64,000 nucleotides of DNA from Pseudomonas nitroreducens NBRC 12694 (GCF_002091755.1 NZ_BDAI01000009.1:124001-188000); one strand, 5' to 3'; positions 54,939-63,191 are shown, counted from the first letter of the stretch. Numbers and translations: made by a program. The notes: generated from the letters alone by a model not told the origin.

Positions 54939-55676
54939 TCACTCCGCCGCATGGCCTGGACGACGGGGAACGTAGGGTAGCAAGCGGTCGGTTTCCGCCT
55001 TCACCACCGCGTAACACTCGCAGCTCAATGCCTCCAGGCGCGGGCGGTCCAGCACGGTGATCCGCCCCCGGCTGTACTCGATCACACCTTGCTTCTGCAG
55101 TTTGCCGGCCGCTTCTGTGACGCCCTCTCGCCGTACACCGAGCATGTTGGCGATGAGCTCCTGGGTCATGATCAGCTTGTTGCCGGGCAGGCGATCGAGG
55201 GACAGCAGCAGCCAGCGGCAGAGTTGCTGGTCGATGGAGTGATGGCGGTTGCAGACTGCCGTCTGGGCCATCTGAGTGATCAATGCCTGGGTATAGCGGA
55301 GCAACAACATGAGCATGTCGCCGTGGCGACTGAACTCGTCCTTCATTCGTTGCCCCGCGAGCCGGTAAACGCTGCCGGCGCTTTGCACGATAGCGCGGCT
55401 GGGGGTGCTCTCGCCGCCCATGAAGACGGCTATACCGACCAGCCCCTCGTTACCGACCACGGATATCTCGGCCGATGCACCACTTTCCATCACGTACAAA
55501 AGCGAAATGATGGAGTCGGTGGGGAAGAACACGTAACGCATCGCATCACCGGGTTCGTAGATCACCTTGCCCAGATCCAGGCGTTGCAGCTCCAGATGGG
55601 GAAAAAGGCGTTCCTGAACCTCGCGGGGGAGTGCGGCCAGTAAATGGTTCTGCGCGGGGGAGGGAGTCTCTCGCAT
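54939..55676 (-). CDS. Crp/Fnr-family transcriptional regulator
   Basis: The 245-aa protein has a cyclic-nucleotide-binding-type beta-roll (about 25-145; VIYEPGDAMRYVFFPTDSIISLL) and a C-terminal winged helix of the Crp type (QELIANMLGVRREGVTEAAGKLQKQGVIEY). No Fnr-like Cys cluster is visible, and the ligand is unclear. ATG at 55676 has GAGGAGG upstream; the in-frame ATG at 55745 lies before that site. It converges with ndvB. Confidence 0.9.
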   Translation of the reverse strand: MRETPSPAQNHLLAALPREVQERLFPHLELQRLDLGKVIYEPGDAMRYVFFPTDSIISLLYVMESGASAEISVVGNEGLVGIAVFMGGESTPSRAIVQSAGSVYRLAGQRMKDEFSRHGDMLMLLLRYTQALITQMAQTAVCNRHHSIDQQLCRWLLLSLDRLPGNKLIMTQELIANMLGVRREGVTEAAGKLQKQGVIEYSRGRITVLDRPRLEALSCECYAVVKAETDRLLPYVPRRPGHAAE

Positions 55677-55858
55677 GGCGGCCTCCTCACGGGGCGTATC
55701 GCGACTATTCAAGCATACAATTTCAGGCCTTTGCCGGTGGTGCAAAGTTCCCTATCGCACAGACCGGGCTCCTATTTGCGCGCAACCTGGAGCTTGCGGC
55801 GGCGGATGCTGATCTGGCGCCTTGTACGACCCTGTCATCGCATCGTTCCAGAGTGGGC

Positions 55859-56214
55859 GTGAACATTGAAGATCGCGATTCCTGCGGTATTTACGAGGGC
55901 CATAACGGCATAGTCGCCGATGACCATTCCTGCCCCGGCCGGGCGCAGATAGGCTCATCGGGAGTGACAACTGCAACTCCGAGGATGAAGGCCTTGGCGG
56001 CCCTCCGGAAATCATGCTGGATTCGCAAAGTGGGCAAGTTGCGTGTGCCAATCTGTCGTTTGGCGGATTCACGGAGATGGGAGAAAAACGGTTTGCAGTT
56101 CCATGGAGTCTCTTGGGGCTGGATACGGCGAACAAACGCTTCGTGCTTGATGTGGACCAGGGCCGCCTCAGCAGCGCACCGGGGTTCGTCTGGCCGTGCC
56201 CCGCCTTTTTGTAA
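55859..56214 (+). pseudogene. PRC-barrel domain protein, frameshifted and truncated
   Basis: Two frames together read like a small PRC-barrel protein. From GTG 55859 come NIEDRDSCGIYEGHNG, then at about 55940-55955 the match moves to the other frame: LIGSDNCNSEDEGLGGPPEI, LSFGGFTEMGEKRFAVPW and DTANKRFVLDVDQGRL SSAPGF. After APGF the usual continuation is lost and the frame stops at 56214. No start codon precedes the second frame after its last stop, so the gene appears broken. PRC-barrel proteins of this type are common stress-associated genes. Confidence 0.65.
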
Positions 56215-56241
56215 GATTGAAGCCGGTCAGGTGGTTTCTAA

Positions 56242-56460
56242 TCAGCGGATTGGAAATATATTCGAGATTGACTGGGTATTGGCCCGCTTGAGTGAGTCCA
56301 TGATCACGGCGACACATTCAAGTTGTTGTCTGATTCTGGCGAGATTCTCCCTATTCGTGGAGGATTCGGAACTGACTTCTTCTGCCGCAAGATCATTTAT
56401 CGCCTGTGTCAGGCAACTGCTTGCAATATTAAGGCTTTGCCCAAATCGCTTTTCTTTCAT
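56242..56460 (-). CDS. Small hypothetical protein, 72 aa
   Basis: This short helical protein (SLNIASSCLTQAINDLAAEE; ENLARIRQQLECVAVIMDSLKR) has no recognised domain. A GGGGA ribosome site precedes ATG at 56460. It is downstream of the cold-shock gene on the same strand, separated by a terminator. Base composition is AT-richer than the flanks, which may mean acquired DNA. Confidence 0.55.
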   Translation of the reverse strand: MKEKRFGQSLNIASSCLTQAINDLAAEEVSSESSTNRENLARIRQQLECVAVIMDSLKRANTQSISNIFPIR

Positions 56461-56510
56461 GTCGAATCCCCGCTATTTCCCTGAGAGTCGCATGGCTTGA
56501 TCCCAATGAG

Positions 56511-56533
56511 AGACCCCGCAGTTAGCGGGGTCT
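56511..56533 (-). terminator. Terminator of the cold-shock gene
   Basis: A perfect 9-bp stem (AGACCCCGC/GCGGGGTCT) with a 5-nt loop begins 8 nt past the cold-shock stop. The following minus-strand sequence is only moderately T-rich. Confidence 0.65.
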
Positions 56534-56540
56534 GGGGATT

Positions 56541-56750
56541 TCACAGTACTTTAACCTGCTCGGCCTGGTCACCTTTAGGGCCAACGCCCACCAGGAAGCT
56601 CACGCGCTGACCTTCATCCAGTGACTTGAAGCCTGGAGTGTCGATTTCTCGAAAATGGACGAATATATCCGGCCCCATCTCGGGGGTAATGAAGCCAAAA
56701 CCTTTTACTGCGTTGAACCATTTTACGGTTCCATTCTGACGAATAGCCAT
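56541..56750 (-). CDS. Cold-shock-domain protein (CspA family)
   Basis: The 69-aa single cold-shock domain has RNP1 KGFGFI (16-21) and RNP2 DIFVHF (28-33), the RNA-binding motifs. It acts as an RNA chaperone or antiterminator. ATG at 56750 ([13 protein letters not shown]) has GGAG 6 nt upstream. A 5' leader of 150 nt or more in AT-rich DNA precedes it, as is usual for csp genes, where the leader often controls translation. Confidence 0.93.
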   Translation of the reverse strand: MAIRQNGTVKWFNAVKGFGFITPEMGPDIFVHFREIDTPGFKSLDEGQRVSFLVGVGPKGDQAEQVKVL

Positions 56751-57214
56751 GATGATCTCCACGGGAGTTGCTGCAGAGTGAAGTGGCCGAGGAGATGGGC
56801 GTCATGCATCAAGACGGAGCCGCTAAACACGGCAGAGGAATTAGATTATACAGCGAGCGGGGAGGTTTGCAGGGATTTTAAGATTAATTTTGATTATTCG
56901 GATGAATGGTCTGCCGGATGAGCATCGATATTATGTCTTTCATGAGTTTTTATTTGGTCTTTCTGTTTTTTGATTTAGAGGTTTTAATGGTCGCAGTTGC
57001 GGGGATTTTTCCCTAATGGGATTGAACTTGGTGGGAAAGATAGCCGATCCAGATTCATTCCAGTAAGTTGGGTGCATATGAACAAAGAATCCTCCCGTAG
57101 CGAGTCTGGCTGCAGCTTGGCATATGGCCGGCACCGGTCCACGGTGCCGGACTCTTTCAGTTGATTGCCGCGGGTAGCGTTACGCAGGCGGCCAGCACTC
57201 AGGCGGATGCATGG
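56751..57214. other. AT-rich intergenic region
   Basis: This 464-nt interval holds the probable csp leader and promoter and no gene I can support. A hairpin (CCGGCACCG/CGGTGCCGG, 57128-57150) with 5-nt loop lies 65 nt past the recombinase stop and may end that transcript. The AT content between about 56860 and 57010 is the highest in this part. Confidence 0.4.
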
Positions 57215-57835
57215 TCAAACCTCAGTCTGTTCCGCCATCGCCAGAGCGTCATCGACCTCGATACCCAAATACCTAACAGTACTCTCCAGCTTCGTATGGC
57301 CGAGCAACAACTGCACTGCTCTCAGGTTTTTCGTTCTGCGATAGATCAGCGATGCTTTGGTCCTACGAAGCGTGTGAGTTCCGTAGAGTGTGGGGTCGAG
57401 GCCGATTGTGGTTATCCAGGCTTTCACAATGCGGGCGTACTGCCTCGTGGAAATGTGAGCTGAAATTCGAGCACTACTGGGAAAAAGGAAATCGTCGTTA
57501 CGACGGCAAGCTGTTCGGATCCAAGCTTCAACCGATGCTCGCGTCTGAGCAGTGATTTCGAACTGCACCGGTCGCTGGGTCTTCTGCTGCATCACGATCG
57601 CGCGCGTCGACACATGATCGCCGTGAGCTATGTCTCTGACGCGCAGCTTCGTTAAATCACAGGCTCGCAGCTTGCTGTCGATGGCGAGGTTGAACAGCGC
57701 CAGATCACGTTCCTTGTTTGCGATCTCAAGTCGCACTCTGATAGCCCAAATGTCCCCAAGTCGTAGCGGTGCTTTTTGGCCGACCAGTTTGCCCTTGTTC
57801 CAAGGTTCGCGAGCTTTCGTTGCGGGTGTGGCCAT
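57215..57835 (-). CDS. Compact tyrosine recombinase / integrase
   Basis: The 206-aa protein has the catalytic set of tyrosine recombinases: Arg57 (KLRACDL), His154 and Arg157 (GTHTLRRT), His180 (LLLGH) and Tyr189 (VRYL). It is nearly all catalytic domain; the N-terminal core-binding domain of phage integrases is missing, as in FimB/FimE-size recombinases. ATG at 57835 has GGAGG upstream. It may be the integrase of a nearby element or a DNA-inversion enzyme. No tRNA or att repeat was seen beside it. Confidence 0.88.
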   Translation of the reverse strand: MATPATKAREPWNKGKLVGQKAPLRLGDIWAIRVRLEIANKERDLALFNLAIDSKLRACDLTKLRVRDIAHGDHVSTRAIVMQQKTQRPVQFEITAQTRASVEAWIRTACRRNDDFLFPSSARISAHISTRQYARIVKAWITTIGLDPTLYGTHTLRRTKASLIYRRTKNLRAVQLLLGHTKLESTVRYLGIEVDDALAMAEQTEV

Positions 57836-58044
57836 GATTTGTCCTCCACATGAGTGAAGGGCTAGGGTGCATCGCATGCGATCTTAGGGCCGCTTCCGAC
57901 CCGAAGCGGACGCCCAAGGCTTGCAGTTAGATGGCTTGGGAGCTTTGGCTGGAGCGAACTTGCATGCGAACTGCAAATGGCTGAAGTCTGGGTGTCAGGC
58001 GGCGACCCCGCGCGAGCTGGAGCCTACAGCCATCACTCCACAAC

Positions 58045-58374
58045 TCACGTACTGGGGCCAGGTCTGGCCTTCAGCCACAAGCCAAAGGTTCTCACCACCT
58101 CTACCACTGGTCGTAACCGATCGCCATCAGCGCTCAGGCAATACTCCACGCGTGGCGGCACCTCGGGGTACACGGTTCTCTCGATCAGGCCCGCTTCTTC
58201 CAGCGCCCGCAGTTCCAGCGTCAGTACGCGCTGGGATATCTGTGGCATGTCCCGGCGCAGTTGATTGAAGCGCTTGCTGCCGTCGAGTAGGTAGGAAACC
58301 AGCAGCAAGCGCCAACGCCCGCCGATGACGTGCATGGCTTCCTCGACCGAGCAGCCCGAAACGTTCTTCTTCAT
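58045..58374 (-). CDS. HxlR-family winged-helix regulator
   Basis: The 109-aa protein has the HxlR pattern: CSVEEAMHVIGGRWRLLLVSYLL, RFNQLRRDMPQISQRVLTLELRALEEAGLI and the wing YPEVPPRVEY. Cys8 is at the position often used for redox sensing. It is divergent from the GST gene (110 nt apart) and probably regulates it. ATG at 58374 follows GGAAG. Confidence 0.9.
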   Translation of the reverse strand: MKKNVSGCSVEEAMHVIGGRWRLLLVSYLLDGSKRFNQLRRDMPQISQRVLTLELRALEEAGLIERTVYPEVPPRVEYCLSADGDRLRPVVEVVRTFGLWLKARPGPST

Positions 58375-58484
58375 CACTTGCTTCCAGGTAACCTTTCTGT
58401 GCCCTGGCCACATAAAAGTGCGTTCTTATGCGCGGGCTCGAACTGGGAAATACTGGCCGCCCATTCCAGCCAGGGTCACTCCCG

Positions 58485-59102
58485 ATGAAACTCTACTTTG
58501 CTCCCCAGGCCTGTTCCCTCGCACCGCACATCGTGCTGCGTGAACTGGAGCTGCCGTTCACGCTGGTGCGGGTGAACAACCAGACCAAGCGCACCGCCGA
58601 TGGCCGCGACTTCCGGCACATCAACCCGAAGGGCTATGTGGCAGCGCTGGAGTTGACCGATGGCCCCGTACTCACCGAAGGCGCGGCGATTCTACAGTAC
58701 CTCGCCGACCTGCGCCCCGAGGCGGCGCTGGCGCCAGCCAACGGCACGCTGCAGCGCACGCAGCTGCAAGCCCAGCTGAACTTCATCGGCAGCGAGTTGC
58801 ATGCCGGGATGAGCCCGCTGTTCAGCGAAGAAATACCGGAGCCTGTGAAAGCGCTGCTGCGCGAGCGACTTGCCAAGCGCCTGGGTTACATGGAGCAGGC
58901 GCTGGCCGACCAGGGATACGCGTTCGGCGAGCGCTTCAGCATCGCCGACGCTTACCTGTTTACCGTGCTGGGCTGGTCGGAACACTTGGGGGTCGCGTTG
59001 AGCGCGTTTCCGGCCATCCGGCGTTTTCGCAGCGAGATCGGCGAGAGACGTTCAGTGATCGAAGCGATACGCGCGGAAGCGGAGTCGTGCCCTGTGCAGT
59101 AG
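58485..59102 (+). CDS. gstA: Glutathione S-transferase (beta-class-like)
   Basis: The 205-aa protein has an N-terminal thioredoxin-like domain beginning MKLYFAPQACSLAPHIVLRE, with Cys10 as in bacterial beta-class GSTs, and TEGAAILQYLADL for glutathione contact. A helical C-terminal domain follows with FSIADAYLFTVLGW. It conjugates glutathione to electrophiles in the cytoplasm. It is divergent from the HxlR gene, a common regulatory pairing. Confidence 0.92.
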   Translation: MKLYFAPQACSLAPHIVLRELELPFTLVRVNNQTKRTADGRDFRHINPKGYVAALELTDGPVLTEGAAILQYLADLRPEAALAPANGTLQRTQLQAQLNFIGSELHAGMSPLFSEEIPEPVKALLRERLAKRLGYMEQALADQGYAFGERFSIADAYLFTVLGWSEHLGVALSAFPAIRRFRSEIGERRSVIEAIRAEAESCPVQ

Positions 59103-59276
59103 AACGCTCGGTCAGTCGTCTTTTAGAAGCTGCTCTCTGTCGATGGTGACCGGCAGAGAACGACCAAAGCAGTCGTTGCCATGTTTATCCTTTATGTGGG
59201 GAGAGGCAGACCAGACTACGAATGTGAACTTAGGCGCGGCAGCGCTTTCCACCGGTACACGTACAGGAGAACTGGC

Positions 59277-59666
59277 ATGGAAACGCTCCGAGGTCCGCCC
59301 GCGAACTGTTCCTCATTCGTACTGATTCTTGACGATGATCCAACCTTGGCCAGAGTTCTTGGCTTGGCGATGGAAAATTACGGAATTCCCGCAGTCGTTC
59401 TTGGAAACGCCGACAATGGTCTCGATTGGATCAATGCTAACCCTGGCCAACTGGCCCTTTTGCTCACTGACGTCTTAATGCCTGGTGAGATCGACGGTCT
59501 GGATTTAGCGCGTAAGGTTGCAGAGCGCTCCCCAGACATCCCCATCATCATCATGTCTGGCGGCTCCTGGAGTCGGGACTTCCCGGCCTACCTCATTCTC
59601 GACAAGCCATTTGATCTCACGGCGCTCATGACTGTTGTTAGAGACGCCCTAGCGCTCCCCCACTGA
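59277..59666 (+). CDS. Single-domain response regulator (receiver)
   Basis: The 129-aa protein has acidic residues Asp19-21 (LILDDDP), phospho-acceptor Asp65 (LLLTDVLMPG), Ser in IIIMSGG and Lys110 (ILDKPF). It has no output domain. ATG at 59277 has AGGAG upstream. It is an orphan without an adjacent kinase, similar in layout to the receiver at 45235. Confidence 0.88.
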   Translation: METLRGPPANCSSFVLILDDDPTLARVLGLAMENYGIPAVVLGNADNGLDWINANPGQLALLLTDVLMPGEIDGLDLARKVAERSPDIPIIIMSGGSWSRDFPAYLILDKPFDLTALMTVVRDALALPH

Positions 59667-59705
59667 GTAAATAGGACGCATGGTTAATGCATCACTGATA
59701 TTGCA

Positions 59706-59763
59706 GTCCCCTTCTGGCCGATTTGGGTCATCCGCGAATGGCTGCAATTGGCCGGAAGCAGTC
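59706..59763. repeat. Dispersed short repeat, inverted pair (copies 4 and 5)
   Basis: Copy 4 (59706-59729, plus; core CTTCTGGCCGATTTGGGTC) and copy 5 (59740-59763, minus; core CTTCCGGCCAATTGCAGCC) face each other with 10 nt between. Each matches the consensus at about 17-18 of 24 positions. The pair could form a cruciform. Confidence 0.5.
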
Positions 59764-59775
59764 TATCGATGGGGC

Positions 59776-59814
59776 AAAAAAAGAAACGGCGACAGGAGCC
59801 CAGAGGGCTCCTGT
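59776..59814 (-). terminator. Terminator of the small membrane protein / csrA unit
   Basis: A 10-bp stem (ACAGGAGCCC/GGGCTCCTGT, 59792-59801 and 59805-59814) with a 3-nt loop is followed on the minus strand by TTTC and T7. It lies 10 nt past the membrane-protein stop. Confidence 0.75.
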
Positions 59815-59824
59815 TTATGCCGAC

Positions 59825-60004
59825 CTAACCCCGGATAGACGAGCTTCGTCGGGTAGTAAAGTGGAAAATGGCGAGCGCCACGATGAGCGTCAGCAACAAT
59901 GGCCAGAAGCGCATAGCCAGGACTGCTAGTCCAACCACGGCTGCCGTACCGGCGAAGATGCTGAAAAGTACAAAGAGTAGGCCCAGAAAGCGCAGTAGCC
60001 CCAT
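59825..60004 (-). CDS. Small membrane protein, 59 aa
   Basis: Two hydrophobic segments (about residues 5-28 and 31-48; FLGLLFVLFSIFAGTAAVVG and FWPLLLTLIVALAIF) end in a basic tail. CAGGAG precedes ATG at 60004. It is cotranscribed with the csrA-like gene 25 nt upstream. Unknown function; similar short membrane proteins are common in mobile-element modules. Confidence 0.65.
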   Translation of the reverse strand: MGLLRFLGLLFVLFSIFAGTAAVVGLAVLAMRFWPLLLTLIVALAIFHFTTRRSSSIRG

Positions 60005-60029
60005 GTCGATTCTCCTGTGAGGCGAGCGA

Positions 60030-60209
60030 TCAGGTCGGGCAGTGTAGGTTTGCTTGGATCCGCTGGTAGACCTCATCGCGATGCACTGTGATGTGGGAAG
60101 GTGCAGATACACCAACGCGCACGTGGTTGCCGTTGACGCGGAGAATGACGACCTCGATATCGTCGCCAATGCGGATGGTTTTACCGACGCTGCGGGTGAG
60201 GATGAGCAT
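60030..60209 (-). CDS. csrA: CsrA/RsmA-family RNA-binding regulator (paralogue)
   Basis: The 59-aa product is clearly Csr[21 protein letters not shown] at the start and [20 protein letters not shown] at the end, including the conserved Arg of VHR that binds GGA motifs. CsrA/RsmA dimers control translation and stability of mRNAs. AGGAG precedes ATG at 60209. Here it lies in an integrative-element-like module rather than its housekeeping setting, and differs from usual RsmA ([11 protein letters not shown] against RVGETLMIGDD). It may be a mobile paralogue that retunes host or element genes. Confidence 0.9.
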   Translation of the reverse strand: MLILTRSVGKTIRIGDDIEVVILRVNGNHVRVGVSAPSHITVHRDEVYQRIQANLHCPT

Positions 60210-60264
60210 GCTTTACTCCTAAGCGTTTAGTGGGCGTCTGGCTGCTGCTTGGCGCCTGTTTTTG

Positions 60265-61188
60265 TTAACTGATGGGCCGCTGATTGCGCGCTTCGGCACG
60301 TTCGCGCAGCAGCGTTGATAGCGTGGGGCGAGTGGTGGCGCTGATTGGTTCGTCTGCTGGAGCGGGAGATGTCGCTGCAGCGGTCGCAGGCTCAGGAAAG
60401 AACTCCTCAACGATCGCGCCGCCTTCTTCTTCACTTTCCTCGAAGGCTCCATTGGCGAAGCCCTGGCGCGCTGCAGCATCGAGGGCTTGCTGGTCGAAGC
60501 CGGATGCCTGCCGCACCTCATCGGTCTCCCGGGCGTGCTGCAACGCAGCTTCGATCGACAGCCCGCTGCGTACGGTGATATCGACGTAGAAGATTGGTGA
60601 TCCATGGCTTTGTCGGGTGGATTTGCCGCGCAGACGCAGCTCCAGCGGCAGGCACGCTAGACGATCTCCCGAAATCGCCTGGAGGTACTGCAAGCGAGCG
60701 GCCAGCGTGCGGATGCTGTTGAAGCCTGTGGTTCGAAAAACGAAGCTGCCGAGCGCATCTTCATCGCCGATGACCACGTTGAGCCGGCCATACGGCTTGC
60801 AGGCGCCACCTTTCGCCAGCGAGCAACCATCGGGCGAAGGGCAGGGCAGTGAGTCGATACTGTCCTTGCCGCGACGCTTACAGGTCTCGCCATTGCCAAC
60901 GCAGATCGGCCGGCCGGATTGCCGATCAAACAGGCAGTACTCGGCACGAAAATTCAGGTCGGGCGAATTGAACAGCAGGCGGATCGTGATGCTGCGAATC
61001 TTGCCGCCCTGGGCTTTGCGTAGATCCTCGTCGATGGGGTGATGGATCCAGCCATCACGTAGTTGCACTTGCGAGGTGATGGTGAATTGATCGTCCTTCT
61101 CCGGCAGGCGTTTGCCGTTTTTCTCGACGACCTTGCCGATGGAAATCCGCCCGAGTACGGGCGGCGTAATAGCCAAGCCTTTAAGCAT
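60265..61188 (-). CDS. Mobile-element protein of the 'hydrolase or metal-binding' type
   Basis: The 307-aa protein resembles a family often found beside YqaJ genes in Pseudomonas integrative elements. Its function is not established; a link to recombination directionality has been suggested for relatives, which I cannot verify. Four Cys residues (ICVGNGETCKRRGKD, LPCPSPDGC, GGACKPYGR) could bind zinc. The C-terminal 60 residues are low-complexity (EESEEEGG, TAAATSPAPADEP). ATG at 61188 follows GGAG. A terminator separates it from yqaJ, yet the order suggests one functional module. Confidence 0.65.
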   Translation of the reverse strand: MLKGLAITPPVLGRISIGKVVEKNGKRLPEKDDQFTITSQVQLRDGWIHHPIDEDLRKAQGGKIRSITIRLLFNSPDLNFRAEYCLFDRQSGRPICVGNGETCKRRGKDSIDSLPCPSPDGCSLAKGGACKPYGRLNVVIGDEDALGSFVFRTTGFNSIRTLAARLQYLQAISGDRLACLPLELRLRGKSTRQSHGSPIFYVDITVRSGLSIEAALQHARETDEVRQASGFDQQALDAAARQGFANGAFEESEEEGGAIVEEFFPEPATAAATSPAPADEPISATTRPTLSTLLRERAEARNQRPIS

Positions 61189-61207
61189 GGTGGTTCTCCA
61201 GACGAAT

Positions 61208-61232
61208 AAAAAATCCCGCCCCGAGTCGGGCG
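61208..61232 (-). terminator. Terminator after the YqaJ gene
   Basis: On the minus strand a GC-rich hairpin (CGCCC-GACTCG-GGGCG) is followed by GGA and T6 (61213-61208). It is 30 nt past the YqaJ stop and 20 nt before the next start. Confidence 0.65.
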
Positions 61233-61261
61233 ACTTCGCGGCGGTCAAGGGGGGAATGGAT

Positions 61262-62272
61262 TCAGGTGACCAGGAAGCGACGGCTTCCCGGCTTGGTGGT
61301 GGAGAAGCGTGTGAGGAGATACGGCTTTTCCTTCAGCAACTGCGGGACATCCAGGGCTTGGCTGTCCTTGGCCTTGCGCCAAGTCACCGAGCCGTTGGCG
61401 AACACCGCTCGGCTGGCTTCGCCCATGGCCTGCTGCAGAAATTGCTTGAGCTCAGCCTCGCGCTTGCTATGGATCTCGAGAGTGGTGCGTGCTTCCTTCA
61501 GCTCATCGAAGGCAGCGCAGAGGATGGGATCCTGGGAGAAATCCCGAGTGTTGCCGTTGTCTTCTGGGTAGAGACAGCGCAGTGCTTGCTCTGCTGATTC
61601 GGAGCCATCGGCCGCCGGTGGAGTGTCGCGCTGCACGTAGTTCCAGAAATCCTGCTCCAGTTCGATCAGCCGAGCGATCAACTCGTCGTCACGCTCGATG
61701 CGGTGGATCTCCAATTGCTGGCCGCCGAGCAGCACGGCCACGTCTGCCGCCTGTTTACCGGTCACCGCCAACTGATGCATCACCTGTAGCTGCACATACA
61801 CCGGTACGCCTTCTTTCCAGAGGCGCGCGCCGTTGATTCCCGCGGTCTTGCATTCGAGGATCTGCACATCGCTGGCGCCGATAACCTCGCGGTCGATGTT
61901 GGCCAGCATCCAGTTCAGTTTCGGATCAGGGTGCTGCAGCACGGCGTTGATGCGCCGTACCCGGTGTCCGCTGTGGCGGGTGTAGTGCGTCGCGACGATA
62001 GGTTCGAGGATATTGCCCCAGTAGGTAGGGCTTTCTTCATCATGGGGATCTGACTTCGGTAAGCCGGCATCTCGGCCGGTCTTTTCCAGCCATAACTCCA
62101 ATTGGGATTTGTACGGATTGAGGCCGACGGCTGCAGCGGCATCGGAGCTACCGATACCGTGTTTGCGGACGGCCAGCCAGGCTTCGCGGGAGAGTTGTTT
62201 GGTGCCCACCAATCGCAGGGCAGGGCGCTTTTGCGCGTGCTTGCTGACAGCAGAGAGATGAGATCGAGGCAT
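61262..62272 (-). CDS. YqaJ-family viral recombinase / exonuclease
   Basis: The 336-aa protein has the lambda-exonuclease-like motifs of the YqaJ family: HGIGSSDAAAAVGLNPYKS (38-56), Glu90 in WGNILEPIV, Asp127 in MLANIDREV and Glu140-x-Lys142 in ILECKTA. The C-terminal third is a helical region with KEARTTLEIHSKREAELKQF. Such enzymes resect DNA for single-strand annealing recombination in phages and ICEs; the annealing partner (RecT/Bet type) is not in the window. ATG at 62272 follows GGAAAAG. Confidence 0.9.
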   Translation of the reverse strand: MPRSHLSAVSKHAQKRPALRLVGTKQLSREAWLAVRKHGIGSSDAAAAVGLNPYKSQLELWLEKTGRDAGLPKSDPHDEESPTYWGNILEPIVATHYTRHSGHRVRRINAVLQHPDPKLNWMLANIDREVIGASDVQILECKTAGINGARLWKEGVPVYVQLQVMHQLAVTGKQAADVAVLLGGQQLEIHRIERDDELIARLIELEQDFWNYVQRDTPPAADGSESAEQALRCLYPEDNGNTRDFSQDPILCAAFDELKEARTTLEIHSKREAELKQFLQQAMGEASRAVFANGSVTWRKAKDSQALDVPQLLKEKPYLLTRFSTTKPGSRRFLVT

Positions 62273-62292
62273 ATGACTTTTCCTGCGGGCAT

Positions 62293-62322
62293 AAAAAAGC
62301 CCGAGCGGGAAACCGCTCGGGC
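62293..62322 (-). terminator. Strong intrinsic terminator
   Basis: A perfect 10-bp stem (GCCCGAGCGG/CCGCTCGGGC) with a 4-nt loop is followed by T6 on the minus strand. It ends the lipoprotein transcript 22 nt after its stop, upstream of yqaJ. Confidence 0.88.
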
Positions 62323-62343
62323 CGTTCAGTGATAAGGCGCGGA

Positions 62344-62661
62344 CTAGCTGTCAAAAGTGAAGTCGTAATCTCCTTCACTGGTGGAGAGAGATACCTCAAC
62401 TACCTTTTGGCAAGATGGTGCATCTGCCTTCAACAGCTCACCAAAGGCGAGCTTGTACGGCAGGCGCTCTTGGACATTGACGGGGCAGTTACCGCGATTG
62501 ATCTGCACTTTGTTGATCGTGACGCTGTCCTCGCGGGCAGTGATGCGAATCTGCGGTCCGCCCCAGACGGAGTTTCTGCCGAGCTCAACGGTAACGGGCG
62601 GCTCTGAGCCGCATCCTGCAATGGCCGCGAGTAGAAGCGCGACAGCCAGGTACTTCTTCAT
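62344..62661 (-). CDS. Small lipoprotein, 105 aa
   Basis: An N-terminal lipoprotein signal is clear (MKKYLAVALLLAAIAGCGS; lipobox AAIAGC, Cys17). The mature part is a short beta-rich domain of unknown type with two further Cys residues (NRGNCPV and APSCQKV) that could form a disulfide. AGGATT precedes ATG at 62661. Confidence 0.8.
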   Translation of the reverse strand: MKKYLAVALLLAAIAGCGSEPPVTVELGRNSVWGGPQIRITAREDSVTINKVQINRGNCPVNVQERLPYKLAFGELLKADAPSCQKVVEVSLSTSEGDYDFTFDS

Positions 62662-62704
62662 CGTCTTAATCCTGTGAAAGATGTTTCCAACAATCCGCTC
62701 TGGG

Positions 62705-63163
62705 TTACCAGGCGGAGCGGCAAAGGTTTTTCTTGCTGTTCAGCGGTTGCAGAACTTTGGAAAGATTCTTGGTGGGCAGCTTCACCGTCCTGCCCTCTGC
62801 GCTGAGCTGAAGATTGTTTGCCTTGCGCAGTGCGGCCCAGAAGCCAGGGAAGTTGTTGCCGCACACGTGGCAGTCGGTGAAGAAGGGATTGCTGTAGGCC
62901 GTACCATCGACAATGACATCGAATCCACCGTCGTCGTTGGACGAATACTGCTTGCCACCAATGGTGGCGTAGGCGCTGACGGCACTTTCATCATCGTCTG
63001 GGCAGGAGATGTTCAGCTCGTTCCCATTACCATCGTCGACCAGGTGTTCCTGCACACCCTGGGTATAACCGGTGGTCCATTCATAGGTGCCTGCTACGGC
63101 GCTGGTTCCGATCACGCCCACGGCAAGGCCGCACAGCAGCGCTATCGCTCTGATCATTTTCAT
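62705..63163 (-). CDS. Exported protein, 152 aa, function unknown
   Basis: A signal peptide is present (MKMIRAIALLCGLAVGVIGTSAVAG, cleavage near AVA). The mature protein is acidic at its start (DDGNGNELNISCPDDDES) and has a TDCHVCGNNFPGFW segment with a CxxC pair, which might bind metal or heme (CHVCG is not a CxxCH site). No family is recognised. It is in the leftward module, 43 nt before the lipoprotein gene. Confidence 0.72.
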   Translation of the reverse strand: MKMIRAIALLCGLAVGVIGTSAVAGTYEWTTGYTQGVQEHLVDDGNGNELNISCPDDDESAVSAYATIGGKQYSSNDDGGFDVIVDGTAYSNPFFTDCHVCGNNFPGFWAALRKANNLQLSAEGRTVKLPTKNLSKVLQPLNSKKNLCRSAW

Positions 63164-63191
63164 GGAGTAACTCTCGTAAGTGAGGGTGAGG

